Assembly (NCBI GenBank): GCA_965242905.1
Contig: CBDETM010000001.1
Span: 1 to 64,000, forward strand
DNA: 64,000 nt
From: Bin5 sp965242905
GTDB lineage: Bacteria > Chloroflexota > Anaerolineae > Caldilineales > Caldilineaceae
Reading direction: 5' to 3'
Position 1 is the stretch's first letter. Every line of letters begins with the position of its first letter. Made by a program: the position numbers and the translations under genes. A model generated the notes under the pieces. It had not been told where the DNA came from. It saw only the letters and a program-made list of their open reading frames with translations, and made no database searches. Shown here in pieces: positions 27,106 through 34,937 of the stretch.

Positions 27106-27445
27106 TTACCCGTCCGCTTCGACGACGCCCTTGCCGCCCATACCGGCAGGCGTCCGTTCCATGGCTGGCGGGCGGACGTCAACGTCTTTCCCGCAGAAGC
27201 GGCAGACCGTCGTCTCCCGCCTGATCTGCTCCGCGCAATGCCGGCAGGCCTTCGTCGCCACCGGCATCCGACTCCGTCAAAACCCATGTCGTATTATGCG
27301 CTTCGTCCTGTCCATTGTCCGGGCCTGGACAGGCCGTAAACTTATTGCTCTCGCCAAAGTACCTCTCGACCTCAGGATGTTTCCGGCAGGCATACCAGCC
27401 CGAGGTGAGACAGCGCGCGCCGCTCTCTCCATAAATGCGAAAAGT
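27106..27445 (-). pseudogene. Two-module zinc-ribbon protein, apparently frameshifted
   Basis: One frame gives a first ribbon (GWYACRKHPEVERYFGESNK, TACP, NTTWVL); another frame, from an ATG at 27267, gives a second ribbon (KACRHCAEQIRRETTVCRFCGKDV) ending PAGMGGKGVVEADG. If the frames are joined near 27265, one small protein with both ribbons results. The last 14 residues closely match residues just after the signal of the adjacent binding lipoprotein (PAGMSGKVVVEAGG), so the 3' end may derive from a duplication of that gene. Alternatively these are two overlapping genes. Confidence 0.45.
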
Positions 27446-27471
27446 CATTGCTGGCCGCACGGTCCGAGGCA

Positions 27472-27828
27472 CTAACTCCCTCGCAGACCGCGCAGTTCTG
27501 CCTCCAGTTCGCGAATCCTGGATGTATTCTCGTGTTGCCTTCCCCTGCCGAGATAGTTCGCGATGACATTGGCCAGAATCGCGATAACCATTGTCACGAG
27601 CAGAGCGTTGGCGAGCCGTGCGCGCATGTCCCGGTCGGACGAAACACCGGAGACTATCGTTTCATCCTCGATGACACCCTCTTCAACGAGCTCCTCAAGC
27701 AATTCGATGGCCTCAGCCGTCCTGGTCGTGCGCGCCACACCCCCAGCCACAATCTGGTATAGGGAAAACAACATCGCCACAATCGTGATTACATTGAATA
27801 CCACGGGTTGGAGCAGTTTGCCTTTCAC
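27472..27828 (-). CDS. Small membrane protein, two helices
   Basis: The product is 118 residues from GTG with AGGAGGAAGAAAA upstream. A first hydrophobic segment (VVFNVITIVAMLFSLYQIVAGG) and a second (LANALLVTMVIAILANVIANYL) flank an acidic helical stretch (AEAIELLEELVEEGVIEDE). The C-terminal tail is a short coiled coil (RIRELEAELRGL). Function unknown. Confidence 0.65.
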   Translation of the reverse strand: MKGKLLQPVVFNVITIVAMLFSLYQIVAGGVARTTRTAEAIELLEELVEEGVIEDETIVSGVSSDRDMRARLANALLVTMVIAILANVIANYLGRGRQHENTSRIRELEAELRGLRGS

Positions 27829-27959
27829 TTTTCTTCCTCCTTACTGCATCCCCTCATCACGCAATTTGCTTTTCATCGCCGCCTTCATGGCAAAACTCAT
27901 ATCCTGTATGACTGACCCCGCTCCCTTGACCGCGCAGCGGGAAAAAAGCTGCACGCATG

Positions 27960-28130
27960 CGGATTCTGTGCCCCTCCGTGGATCAAAAAGGTGTTCTCCG
28001 CGCCCTCCGCGGATCAAAAAAGCAGTTCTCCGTGTCCCTCCGTGTCCTCCGTGGACAAAAAGCCGTCCCCCGCGTACCCAGCAGTCCACAAAAAACTAAA
28101 AACCGACTACTGACTACTGCCGTTCATTCG
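27960..28130 (+). repeat. Intergenic G+C-rich repeat, locus 3
   Basis: Three units end in CAGCAGTCCACAAAAAACTA and a GACTACTGACTACTGCC tail that abuts the 3' end of the minus-strand gene at 28124. The rest of 27829-27959 shows no gene. Confidence 0.85.
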
Positions 28131-28405
28131 TCGCCTAACAAGCGGGAAGCGGCCTCCCGTCCGGCGGGCGTGAGTCGATGCAAGCCGGGACTCTTGGTGG
28201 AAGGGTGGCGGACCTTCTCGAGGTGCCCGGCTTCGGCAAGCTGGGCTCTATACTTGGAAAGGTAGGTGTGCAGCTTGTTCCGGTCTCCATCCCAACTAAT
28301 CAGGTCGACAATGAAGTTGGCGATCAAGACGTTGTCTGCCTCGCCGTCGAAGGTTTCGTAGGCGACCAGCAGCGTTCTTCTCCAGCTCAGATTCCGTTCT
28401 GTCAT
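28124..28405 (-). CDS. Small winged-helix protein
   Basis: From the ATG at 28405 the product is 93 residues (MTERNLSWRRTLLVAYETFDG...). The stretch LISWDGDRNKLHTYLSKYRAQLAEAGHLEKV, then SPGLHRLTPAGREAASRL, is typical of a winged helix ending in 'LT.aG...', as in PadR/MarR-like small regulators. AGGAG lies directly against the ATG, which is closer than usual, so an upstream start in the longer frame (to 28510) is possible. Confidence 0.55.
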   Translation of the reverse strand: MTERNLSWRRTLLVAYETFDGEADNVLIANFIVDLISWDGDRNKLHTYLSKYRAQLAEAGHLEKVRHPSTKSPGLHRLTPAGREAASRLLGDE

Positions 28406-28677
28406 CTCCTGCCTGCCCCCGGTCGTATGCCCTGTGTTGAACCCCGATCTGTGGACCGCGAAACGGGAAAACTGGGCTGCATCTGTCCGCATGCTGTCTG
28501 CCTCCATCAATGCCCGAAGCTCTCTTCAGCCGCTGTAAGATAGTTGAAACTCCAATGCCGGGAAGAGGACTGCATAGGCAAGCTCTTCGGTTTGGGCCGG
28601 GCGGCCTGCCGGGGTGCGCCCCGCTGCCCCGGACACAAGGGCCTCCGTCGCCTCTTTCACCTGCAGCGCAGAGTTTT
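28406..28677. other. No supported gene; short Cys-rich frame on plus strand
   Basis: A plus-strand frame from 28544 reads MKLQCREEDCIGKLFGLGRA then CRGAPRCPGH, a Cys/His-rich pattern, but it runs into the intergenic repeat without a natural end and has no clear ribosome site. It may be a relic. Confidence 0.25.
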
Positions 28678-28800
28678 CAAAGCCGTTCTCCGCGCCCCTC
28701 CGCGCCCTCCGCGGATCAAAAAAGCCATCCTCCGCGCACCCGGCAGTTCACTAAAAACTGACCACTGACCACTAAAAACTGCCGTTACTGACCACTGCCG
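28678..28800 (+). repeat. Intergenic G+C-rich repeat, locus 4
   Basis: One unit plus the AACTGACCACTGACCACT tail, ending two bases from the stop codon of the response regulator. Confidence 0.85.
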
Positions 28801-28801
28801 T

Positions 28802-29458
28802 CTACACCAGCCCCAGCTCCTTGGCCCGCACAACCACCTGCACACGGTCCTCCACGTACATCTTCCTCATCAACGAAGAGACATAGTTCTTCACCGTCCC
28901 TTCCGCCAGGTGCAGCCTTGTCGCGATCTCGCGATTCCTGGACCCCTTGGCCATCAGCTGCAGGATCTCCCGCTCCCGCTCGCTGAGCGGCTCGATCAGG
29001 CTCGACCCTTCCCCGGTCGAAGCTGGTGGCACACGCGTCAGCTCACTGACCAACTTGCGCGCCACCGACACCTCGATCCACACGTTGCCCTGGTGCGCAA
29101 CGCGCACGGCTCTGCCCAGCTCGTCGCTGGACATCGCTTTCAGAATATAGCCCACCGCGCCGGCCCGTATCCCTTCAAAAACGTACTCGTCGTTATCGAA
29201 AGTCGTCAGGATCAGGATCTTCGCCTCCGGGTCCTCTGCAAGGATGCGCCGCGTGGCCTCCACCCCGTTCATCTCCGGCATCTGCACGTCCATCAACACC
29301 ACGTCCGGCCGCAGCTCCGCATACAGCCCGACCGCCTCCTCGCCGTTCCCGGCCTCGCCGGCAACCGTCAGGTCCTCGATCGCATCGATCAATATGACCA
29401 TCCCTTCCCGGAACAGCTGCTGATCGTCCACCAGCATCACCCTGATCTTCTCAGACAT
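28802..29458 (-). CDS. NarL/LuxR-family response regulator
   Basis: The product is 218 residues from the ATG at 29458 (MSEKIRVMLVDDQQLFREGM). The receiver has the acidic pair DD at 11-12, the phospho-acceptor Asp57 in VVLMDVQMPEMNG, Thr in LILTTFDND and Lys in GYILKAM. The C-terminal LuxR-type HTH is LSEREREILQLMAKGSRNREIA then LHLAEGTVKNYVSSLMRK. The start codon overlaps the 3' end of the kinase gene by 8 bases, so the pair is co-translated. It is the output of the adjacent kinase. Confidence 0.96.
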   Translation of the reverse strand: MSEKIRVMLVDDQQLFREGMVILIDAIEDLTVAGEAGNGEEAVGLYAELRPDVVLMDVQMPEMNGVEATRRILAEDPEAKILILTTFDNDEYVFEGIRAGAVGYILKAMSSDELGRAVRVAHQGNVWIEVSVARKLVSELTRVPPASTGEGSSLIEPLSEREREILQLMAKGSRNREIATRLHLAEGTVKNYVSSLMRKMYVEDRVQVVVRAKELGLV

Positions 29459-30620
29459 ACCTTGCACCGTCCCCCTTCCCGTGCATCGCCGCAATCTCCT
29501 CCAGGTCCGATACTGGAGGCATGTCCCGTTCCCTCTCCCTTTGCAGGGGCAGGGCGAGCGTCACCAAAGTGCCGCCCTCCTCCGGTTTGATCACCATCAG
29601 CGTGCCGCCGAGTTGAGCAGCCCGCTCCCGCATCCCCCGCAGTCCGTACCCTGCGCTGCCGTGGAGCGGGTTGAAGTCCCGTCCGTCGTTGCGCACGGTC
29701 AGAATCAGCCTGTCGGTCCTGCTGTCCAGCGCGATCCAGACATTCTGGGCCTGGGCATGTTTCGCCGTATTCGTCAATGCCTCCTGCGCCGCCCGGAAAA
29801 TCGTCATGCTCTGGATGCCTGACAGACCGGGCGGCGGCGCGTCGGGCAGTGAGGTGTGGACCTTGCCATGCGCCGGCAGGGTGAACTCATCCGCCAGCTG
29901 TTGCAGCATATGGATCAACCTGCTCTCGGTTGCCTTGGGGCTGCGCAGTGCCGACAGCGTGTCGCGCAGTTCGTGCAGCCCTTCGTGGAGTTGCTCGTGC
30001 ACGTTTCCCAGCATCCTGGTCGCTTGCTGCGTCTGATACTCTCCTATCAGGTGGCGCGCGCCCTCTATCTGCACGATCGAGGCGGTCAGCCTGTGGCCGA
30101 TGGCGTCGTGCAGCTCTCGGGAAATGCGGCTGCGCTCCTCTACGAGAGTCAAAGTCTCAACCTTTTCCGCGTATTCCTGCAGACGGCGGTTGGAATGTGA
30201 CAGCTCCACCAGTAACTGTTCGACCTCCTCTCCCTTACTCTTTGCCCGCAACTGGTTGATGATCATGAGCGTGACGAACACAAGAAAGGAGCCGAACACC
30301 CAGAGCCGCAATACAGGGGTCATCTGCACGTCCGGTTCCGAGTGCAGATAAAAGTTTCCTGCCGCCAGAACGGAAAGAAACAGGGCGATCCAGACCAGCC
30401 TGCCGCGCTCGCGGGCCAGCAAAATCGCCTGCACGTAGAGAATGAAGAGAAGGAACCCCCAATAGACATTTCGAGAATAGAGCCAGCAGACGATCAGGCC
30501 CTGCAGCCCCAGGTAGACGTGCACCCCGAGCCAGCGCCTGTCCCCCGCTATGGGCCGCCTGTACCACACAAGTGCGTTGAAAACCAGCAGCGCCAGAAGA
30601 TCAAGCGGCCGCAGCATCAC
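29451..30620 (-). CDS. NarL-type sensor histidine kinase, 5' end uncertain
   Basis: From GTG at 30620 the product is 389 residues: four or more hydrophobic segments (residues about 5-120), a coiled linker, a HisKA_3 dimerisation domain with His171 in SRELHDAIGHRLTA, and an ATPase domain (AAQEALTNTAKHA; GYGLRGMRERA). The gene probably starts further up. From an ATG at 30723 the frame would read MKQFFQDENFLLKGGAQIVI, with an extra membrane segment, if one T were removed from the T7 run at 30708-30714. As written, that run shifts the frame and stops it. The adjacent response regulator is its partner. Confidence 0.9.
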   Translation of the reverse strand: MMLRPLDLLALLVFNALVWYRRPIAGDRRWLGVHVYLGLQGLIVCWLYSRNVYWGFLLFILYVQAILLARERGRLVWIALFLSVLAAGNFYLHSEPDVQMTPVLRLWVFGSFLVFVTLMIINQLRAKSKGEEVEQLLVELSHSNRRLQEYAEKVETLTLVEERSRISRELHDAIGHRLTASIVQIEGARHLIGEYQTQQATRMLGNVHEQLHEGLHELRDTLSALRSPKATESRLIHMLQQLADEFTLPAHGKVHTSLPDAPPPGLSGIQSMTIFRAAQEALTNTAKHAQAQNVWIALDSRTDRLILTVRNDGRDFNPLHGSAGYGLRGMRERAAQLGGTLMVIKPEEGGTLVTLALPLQRERERDMPPVSDLEEIAAMHGKGDGARYV

Positions 30621-30707
30621 CTGTGGGCCTCTGGCAACGATGATGAGGCTCAGTGTGGAGAGGATAACGATCTGGGCGCCGCCCTTCAGAAGAAAGTTCT
30701 CATCTTG

Positions 30708-30714
30708 AAAAAAA
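30708..30714 (-). other. Homopolymer (T7 on the coding strand) at the 5' end of the kinase gene
   Basis: The coding strand reads ATGAAGCAG, seven T, CAAGATGAG. With six T the frame is open into the kinase; with seven it stops after seven codons. Either a sequencing or assembly error, a recent mutation, or a slippage switch. Confidence 0.6.
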
Positions 30715-30839
30715 CTGCTTCATGTTCATAAAGTCCCGTTGACATTGGAAGATGATCGTTCAAAATAAGACAGAATAAGAACGCCTGCAGCTGAAATCGG
30801 ACCGTCTCCCCCCAGGACCAGCCATCACCGCCAATCCCT

Positions 30840-31205
30840 GCAACTACCCTCCGCGGATCAAAAAGGTGTTCTCCGCGCCCCTCCGCGTCCTCCGCGGACA
30901 AAAAGGTGTTCCCCGCGCCCTTCGCGCGACTTCGCGGATCAAAAAGCCCTTCTCCGCGCCCCTCCGCGTCCTCCGCGGACAAAAGGTGTTCTTCGCGCCC
31001 CTCCGCGCGACTTCGCGGAAAAAAAGCCCTTCTCCGCGCCCCTCCGCGTCCTCCGCGGACAAAAGGTGTTCTTCGCGCCCCTCCGCGCGACTTCGCGGAT
31101 CAAAGAAGCCCTTCTCCGTGCCCCTCCGTGTCCTCCGTGGACAAAAAGCCCTTCCCCGCCTACGCAGCAGTCCACTAAAAACTAAAAACTGACTACTAAA
31201 AACTG
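30840..31205 (+). repeat. Intergenic G+C-rich repeat, locus 5 (largest)
   Basis: About seven units alternate between CTCCGCGTCCTCCGCGGACA and CTTCGCGCGACTTCGCGG types, ending in a CAGCAGTCCACTAAAAACTA tail. It lies between the two kinase genes. The stretch 31206-31360 beyond it shows no gene. Confidence 0.85.
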
Positions 31206-31360
31206 CCGTCCGCCGTTCACGGGCATTGCAAAACCAGGCAGACGCGGCCATTGCGCGCCCTGCCCGCACTGTTCACGCTATTGCTAAGTTGGGGGATTGG
31301 ACGATAGCCTCCCGGCTGGGCGAAGACGCGCCCGGCGCCCCATGAGGACTTGACTCGATA

Positions 31361-32191
31361 CTACTTCACGCCCCTGTGCGCGAGGGTTTGTTCACGGGCC
31401 TCGCCATTGGGGCTTCGCATCTGTTTGGTGATGCCGCGCAGTTCATTCAATCCTGTCGTGAGTTGCTCGTGCACGGTCTTGAGGGTCGCGGCCGCCCGCC
31501 CCGGCTCCTTTTCCAGCAGCAGCGCCGCGCCCTCCACCTGCACGATCGCCACCGTCATTATGTGGCCGAGCGTATGGTTCAACTCCCTGGCCAGCCGGTT
31601 GCGCTCCTGCGATGCCGCCAGCAGCTCAGCCTGTTGCGCATGTTCCTGCAGGCGGGTATGGGCTTCGGACAGTTGTGTCAGCAGACTCTTGATCTCGTTG
31701 CGGTCCCGCCTTGCCCGCGCGATCCCGCTGCTCATGAAGGTTGAGAGGATGACCCCGGCAATGACGAGGCTCGCTCTGGATGCAGGATCTAACGCGTCTT
31801 GCGGATGAAAATAAAAGTTTCCAAACAGCGCCAGAAAAAGAAAGATGCTGTTCCAGATCAGACCCGTTCGGACTTTGAAAAGCAGCGTCGCCTCCCCGAC
31901 AAGAATGAGAAACAGGTAGACGAAAGGGAACGCCTGCGTCAGCGACAAAAAGGCAACTACACTCTGCACCACCAGGTAGCGGTGCGCCCGCCAGGCATTG
32001 TCCGTCTGCATACGCCACAGAAGAAAGCTGAACAACAGCGGCGTAGCCAGGAGAAACGGCCCTGGCAGCGAACCTCTCTGGATGACAGTGTGGACCATCG
32101 CGAAACAGATAACCGTCTGCGCGGCGAGATTAAGAAGAAGACTCTCTCTCCAGGAAGGCGCATACCCATGCACACCAATCGTTTTTTTCAT
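31361..32191 (-). pseudogene. Degenerate second histidine kinase
   Basis: The product, from ATG at 32191, is 276 residues: membrane segments (LLLNLAAQTVICFAM ... FLLATPLLFSFLLW ... VVQSVVAFLSLTQAF ... YLFLILVGE ... IFLFLALFGNFYF), a coiled linker, then a HisKA_3-like segment. In place of the RELHDxxGH box it reads RELNHTLGH, so the phospho-acceptor His is Asn. The protein stops at QMRSPNGEAREQTLAHRGVK, before any ATPase domain. It is a relative of the intact kinase at 29451 that cannot phosphorylate. It may be a dead gene or a decoy sensor; the open frame of 276 codons is otherwise intact. Confidence 0.7.
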
Positions 32192-32404
32192 CTTGGCCTT
32201 AAAGTAAATAGGGGCTTGCGCCCCCTCTTCAGATTCCGGCTCCGCCCAGCGTTGTTTCGTCACCGAAACCTCTGGCGGCCGGCGCTTCACACTCCATCGA
32301 CGTCGTTCAGGCCTGCCCCGCAGCTCACGAGGCCGCGTTGACACCGCCTTCCAGCCAGCCTTCCCACCGCAGGAGCGCCCCGCGCGGATGCCTCCTCCAT
32401 CAGG

Positions 32405-32550
32405 GCCGCGGCTCAAAAAAGCCCTTCTCCGTGTCCCTCCGTGTCCTCCGTGGACAAAAGCCGTTCTTCGCGACCCTTCGCGTCACTTCGCGGACCAAAA
32501 AACCTTTTCCCGCCTACGCAGCAGTCCACTAAGAACTGAAAACTGACTAC
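32405..32550 (+). repeat. Intergenic G+C-rich repeat, locus 6
   Basis: Two units and the CAGCAGTCCACTAAGAACTG tail, upstream of the degenerate kinase and downstream of the solute-binding gene. Confidence 0.85.
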
Positions 32551-32583
32551 TAATGTAAATCCCACTTGGCACCAACACTTTTT
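32551..32583. repeat. 33-base direct repeat, left copy
   Basis: TAATGTAAATCCCACTTGGC followed by ACCAACACTTTTT. A near copy lies at 33539-33570; the two flank the solute-binding gene. Confidence 0.6.
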
Positions 32584-32600
32584 GGAACCAGGTTTGCCGC

Positions 32601-33500
32601 TTACTTCGTAGGGTCACTTGTCAGATCTTCGCCAAACCACTCCACAGACAGGTTGCTCAACGTCCCGTCCGCATGCATCGCGGCGATGATCTCGCTGACC
32701 TTCTCCACTAGACTCGCTATGTCTTTGAAAGCGCTTTTGTCGAACGCCACAGCAAGGTTTTCTGAAAAGACCGGCTTTCCGACCTTGTGAATGGCTATGC
32801 CTTCGGCCAGCGCCGCCTCCACAACGGTGTTTGACGTCAGAAACGCCTGAAACTCCTGTCGACCGGCCTGAATCTGCTGTACACAGTCATTGTCGACCGT
32901 TAACGGGATGATGCTTACATCGGCCGGCGGAGAATCCACATAGAAGCTGGCAGCGGGCAGTCCCAGCCCTTCCATGTCACCCATCAACCAGCTCTCGTAT
33001 GTCGTGGAAACACCTACACAAACTGCAGCGCCGTCCAGGTCCTCCAACGTCTCGACCCCTGAACCATCCACGGCCGCAAATTGGGCCGGCGTATAGTAAT
33101 ACGGTGGAGTAGCAAAACTGAGGATCTCCTGCCTCGCCGTGGTGATCGTCATCGAACCGACACTCATATCCCACTGGTCGCCCCAGTTCCCCGCCGTGAT
33201 CAGGTCCCAATCCGGAGTCACGAACTCCACTTCGACGCCGAGGCGGCTGGCGATCTCCTTGGCTACGTCCACGTCGAAACCCACAAATTTACCGTCTTCA
33301 TCCAGAAAACTCTGGGGAGCATAGTTGGGGTCGGTGGATATGCGGATCGTGCCGCGTGACATGATCTCCGCGAGAAGGTCGTCCATTGCCTCAGCCGCGC
33401 CCCCGCCCGCACCGCTGGGAGCACTCTGCTGCGCAACCGGTGCAACGCAGGCGCCTGCAAGTAGTATTGCTATAATCAAGACTGGCATAAATGGCTTCAT
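32601..33500 (-). CDS. Family 3 solute-binding lipoprotein (amino acid type)
   Basis: The product is 299 residues with GAGGCGG ahead of the ATG. A signal with the sequence LLAGAC gives a lipid-anchored Cys. After a Gly/Ala/Ser linker the type II binding fold shows GTIRISTDPNYAPQSFLDED, FVGFDVDVAKEIASRLG, WDMSVGSMTITTARQEILSFATPPYYY and a late PVFSENLAVAFDKS. Polar amino acids are the usual ligands. There is no permease or ATPase nearby. It is bracketed by a 32-base direct repeat. Confidence 0.9.
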   Translation of the reverse strand: MKPFMPVLIIAILLAGACVAPVAQQSAPSGAGGGAAEAMDDLLAEIMSRGTIRISTDPNYAPQSFLDEDGKFVGFDVDVAKEIASRLGVEVEFVTPDWDLITAGNWGDQWDMSVGSMTITTARQEILSFATPPYYYTPAQFAAVDGSGVETLEDLDGAAVCVGVSTTYESWLMGDMEGLGLPAASFYVDSPPADVSIIPLTVDNDCVQQIQAGRQEFQAFLTSNTVVEAALAEGIAIHKVGKPVFSENLAVAFDKSAFKDIASLVEKVSEIIAAMHADGTLSNLSVEWFGEDLTSDPTK

Positions 33501-33538
33501 TGTTTTTCCGCCTCAGGTTTAAGGTAAAATGCGTATAT

Positions 33539-33570
33539 TAATGTAAATCCCAATTGACACCAGGACTTTT
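33539..33570. repeat. 32-base direct repeat, right copy
   Basis: TAATGTAAATCCCAATTGAC followed by ACCAGGACTTTT, differing at a few positions from 32551-32583. It lies 39 bases upstream of the solute-binding gene start. The stretch to 33690 also holds short degenerate repeats (TACGCAATACGAAATACG). Confidence 0.6.
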
Positions 33571-33698
33571 CGCGCGAATCAGTCGATAGTATCGACTCAG
33601 CCAAGTCTGCCTTTACGCAATACGAAATACGCATTACGAAACACGCAAAAAAGCGGGTTCTCAAATTGAACGCACATTAACTACTGACCACTGCCCTC

Positions 33699-34619
33699 CT
33701 ACCACGCCAGAATTGTCACCTCGCCGCCTCTGTCGACAGTAAAGATATACGGCTTGTTCATGCTGTAAGGCGTATCCGCATAGTAGGTGAAGACCCGGAT
33801 CACCTGCTCCTTGGGCAGAAAATCGACCTGGACCGGCTTGCCCGTCAGCGGATTCACCCCGCGGTACAGTTCAACCGCGGCCATCGCCGTCGAATGCAGC
33901 TCAGCCAGGTCGCTGACCGAAGGCAGATACGGTCCTTCCTGAACACCGCCCGGCCCCACGAAATAATACTGAAGTCCCGCACCATACACGCACACCTGCG
34001 CCGGCGTACCGGCATGTTTCACGAGGCAAGGTGTTGTGTGTGGACGCGCCGGTTTGGGCTTTGGCGTATGCGCCGGCATCGGCGTGTAAGTCGGCTCAGG
34101 CCTTGGCGTGTGAGTCAGTCTCGGCATCGGTGTATTCGCCGGCATCGGCGTGTTCGTTGGCCCTGGCATCAGTGTATTCGTCGGCATCGGTGTGTTCGTT
34201 GGCCGTTGGACCTGCCCGCCTTGCCCTTGGTCGCCCTGCCCCTGGCCTTGGTCGCCCTGCCCCTGGTCCTGTGGCCTGGGCGTGTTTGTCGCTGTTGGCC
34301 TCGGCGTGTTCGTCGCCGTTGGCCTCGGCGTGTTCGTTGGCCGGGGCCGGGGCGTATTCGTTGGCGTTGGTGTAGGCGTCGGCGTAGGACGCAAGCTGGC
34401 TATGTAAGCATTGCGTGCTGCATTACAAGCCGCCGAAGTAGAGTACGGACCTCTTAAATTACTCGTCAAGATGTCTGAAGAGTCGCGAAAATAATATTTC
34501 CCATCAAGAAAACTTCGAAAGCATGCCGTGGGAGTTTGCGCCGCAACCTGCTTGCTCGGAAATATGGCGGCGCCAATGCCAAAGATCGACACCGCCAAGA
34601 CAATTACGATTCGCTTCAT
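33699..34619 (-). CDS. Secreted Pro/Thr-linker protein, paralogue 1 of 5
   Basis: The product is 306 residues from the ATG at 34619. A signal peptide (MKRIVIVLAVSIFGIGAAIF ... VAAQ) is followed by one 'CF..FLDGKYYFRDSSDI' module of about 50 residues, a long TPTPTNTPRP linker with GQGDQGQG insertions, and a conserved C-terminal domain of about 105 residues (TPCLVKHAGTPAQVCVYGAG ... YYFVGPGG ... LAELHSTAMAAVELYRGVNP ... KPYIFTVDRGGEVTILAW). The C-terminal domain is shared with four other genes nearby and I do not recognise it. The upstream region is homologous to that of paralogue 5. Confidence 0.8.
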   Translation of the reverse strand: MKRIVIVLAVSIFGIGAAIFPSKQVAAQTPTACFRSFLDGKYYFRDSSDILTSNLRGPYSTSAACNAARNAYIASLRPTPTPTPTPTNTPRPRPTNTPRPTATNTPRPTATNTPRPQDQGQGDQGQGQGDQGQGGQVQRPTNTPMPTNTLMPGPTNTPMPANTPMPRLTHTPRPEPTYTPMPAHTPKPKPARPHTTPCLVKHAGTPAQVCVYGAGLQYYFVGPGGVQEGPYLPSVSDLAELHSTAMAAVELYRGVNPLTGKPVQVDFLPKEQVIRVFTYYADTPYSMNKPYIFTVDRGGEVTILAW

Positions 34620-34732
34620 GGATGCCCGTCTCCTATAGTGTATGTGGCCGCGGATCATGTGTGGCGCAAAGCGGAGACCATACATTGTTGTGCGATCTTT
34701 TTTGGTTGGCTAGGCTTTTCGCCAGGGAGTGC
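34620..34732 (-). promoter_or_regulatory. Shared upstream region, paralogue 1
   Basis: This stretch matches 42151-42260 upstream of paralogue 5 (GTGTGGCGCAAAGCGGAGA in both; GCGCGAT/GCGATC; TTGGTTGG-TAGGCTTT). The match suggests a common promoter for the two MKRIVIV-type paralogues. No base-level promoter is assigned. Confidence 0.45.
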
Positions 34733-34832
34733 AGGGCGCCCCTTGTGGGTGCCCTCTTGGTCGCCCCACCCTCGTGGGAGCTTGCTCTTCGCGAAAAACC
34801 TCCTCAAACGCTTCCCAAAAAGCCCTTCTCCG
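34733..34832. repeat. GGGCGCCC palindrome with extended tail
   Basis: GGGCGCCCCTTGTGGGTGCC, an interrupted palindrome, is followed by CCACCCTCGTGGGAGCTTGC and CTTCGCGAAAAACCTC. Near copies occur at 35882 and 37923. The bare palindrome also occurs at 37876, 50889 and 63180. Confidence 0.75.
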
Positions 34833-34935
34833 CGCCCCTTCGCGCCCCTTCGCGTCACTTCGCGGATCAAAAGAGCCATCCCCCGCCTACCCGGCAGTCC
34901 ACTAAAAACTAAAAACTGACTACTAAAAACTGCCC
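34833..34935 (+). repeat. Intergenic G+C-rich repeat, locus 7
   Basis: Units of the CCCCTTCGCGTCACTTCGCG type and the CGGCAGTCCACTAAAAACTA tail, ending two bases from the stop of paralogue 2. Confidence 0.85.
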
Positions 34936-34937
34936 TT

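Noticed and set aside
28544..28768. Cys/His-rich plus-strand frame (MKLQCREEDCIGKLF...)
   Set aside because: It enters the intergenic repeat without an own stop and has no ribosome site; kept only as a note.
30844..31269. Arg/Gly-rich frames such as GRGEGLF or APPRPPRTK across intergenic repeats
   Set aside because: They follow the fixed-orientation intergenic repeat at many loci, without ribosome sites or natural ends.
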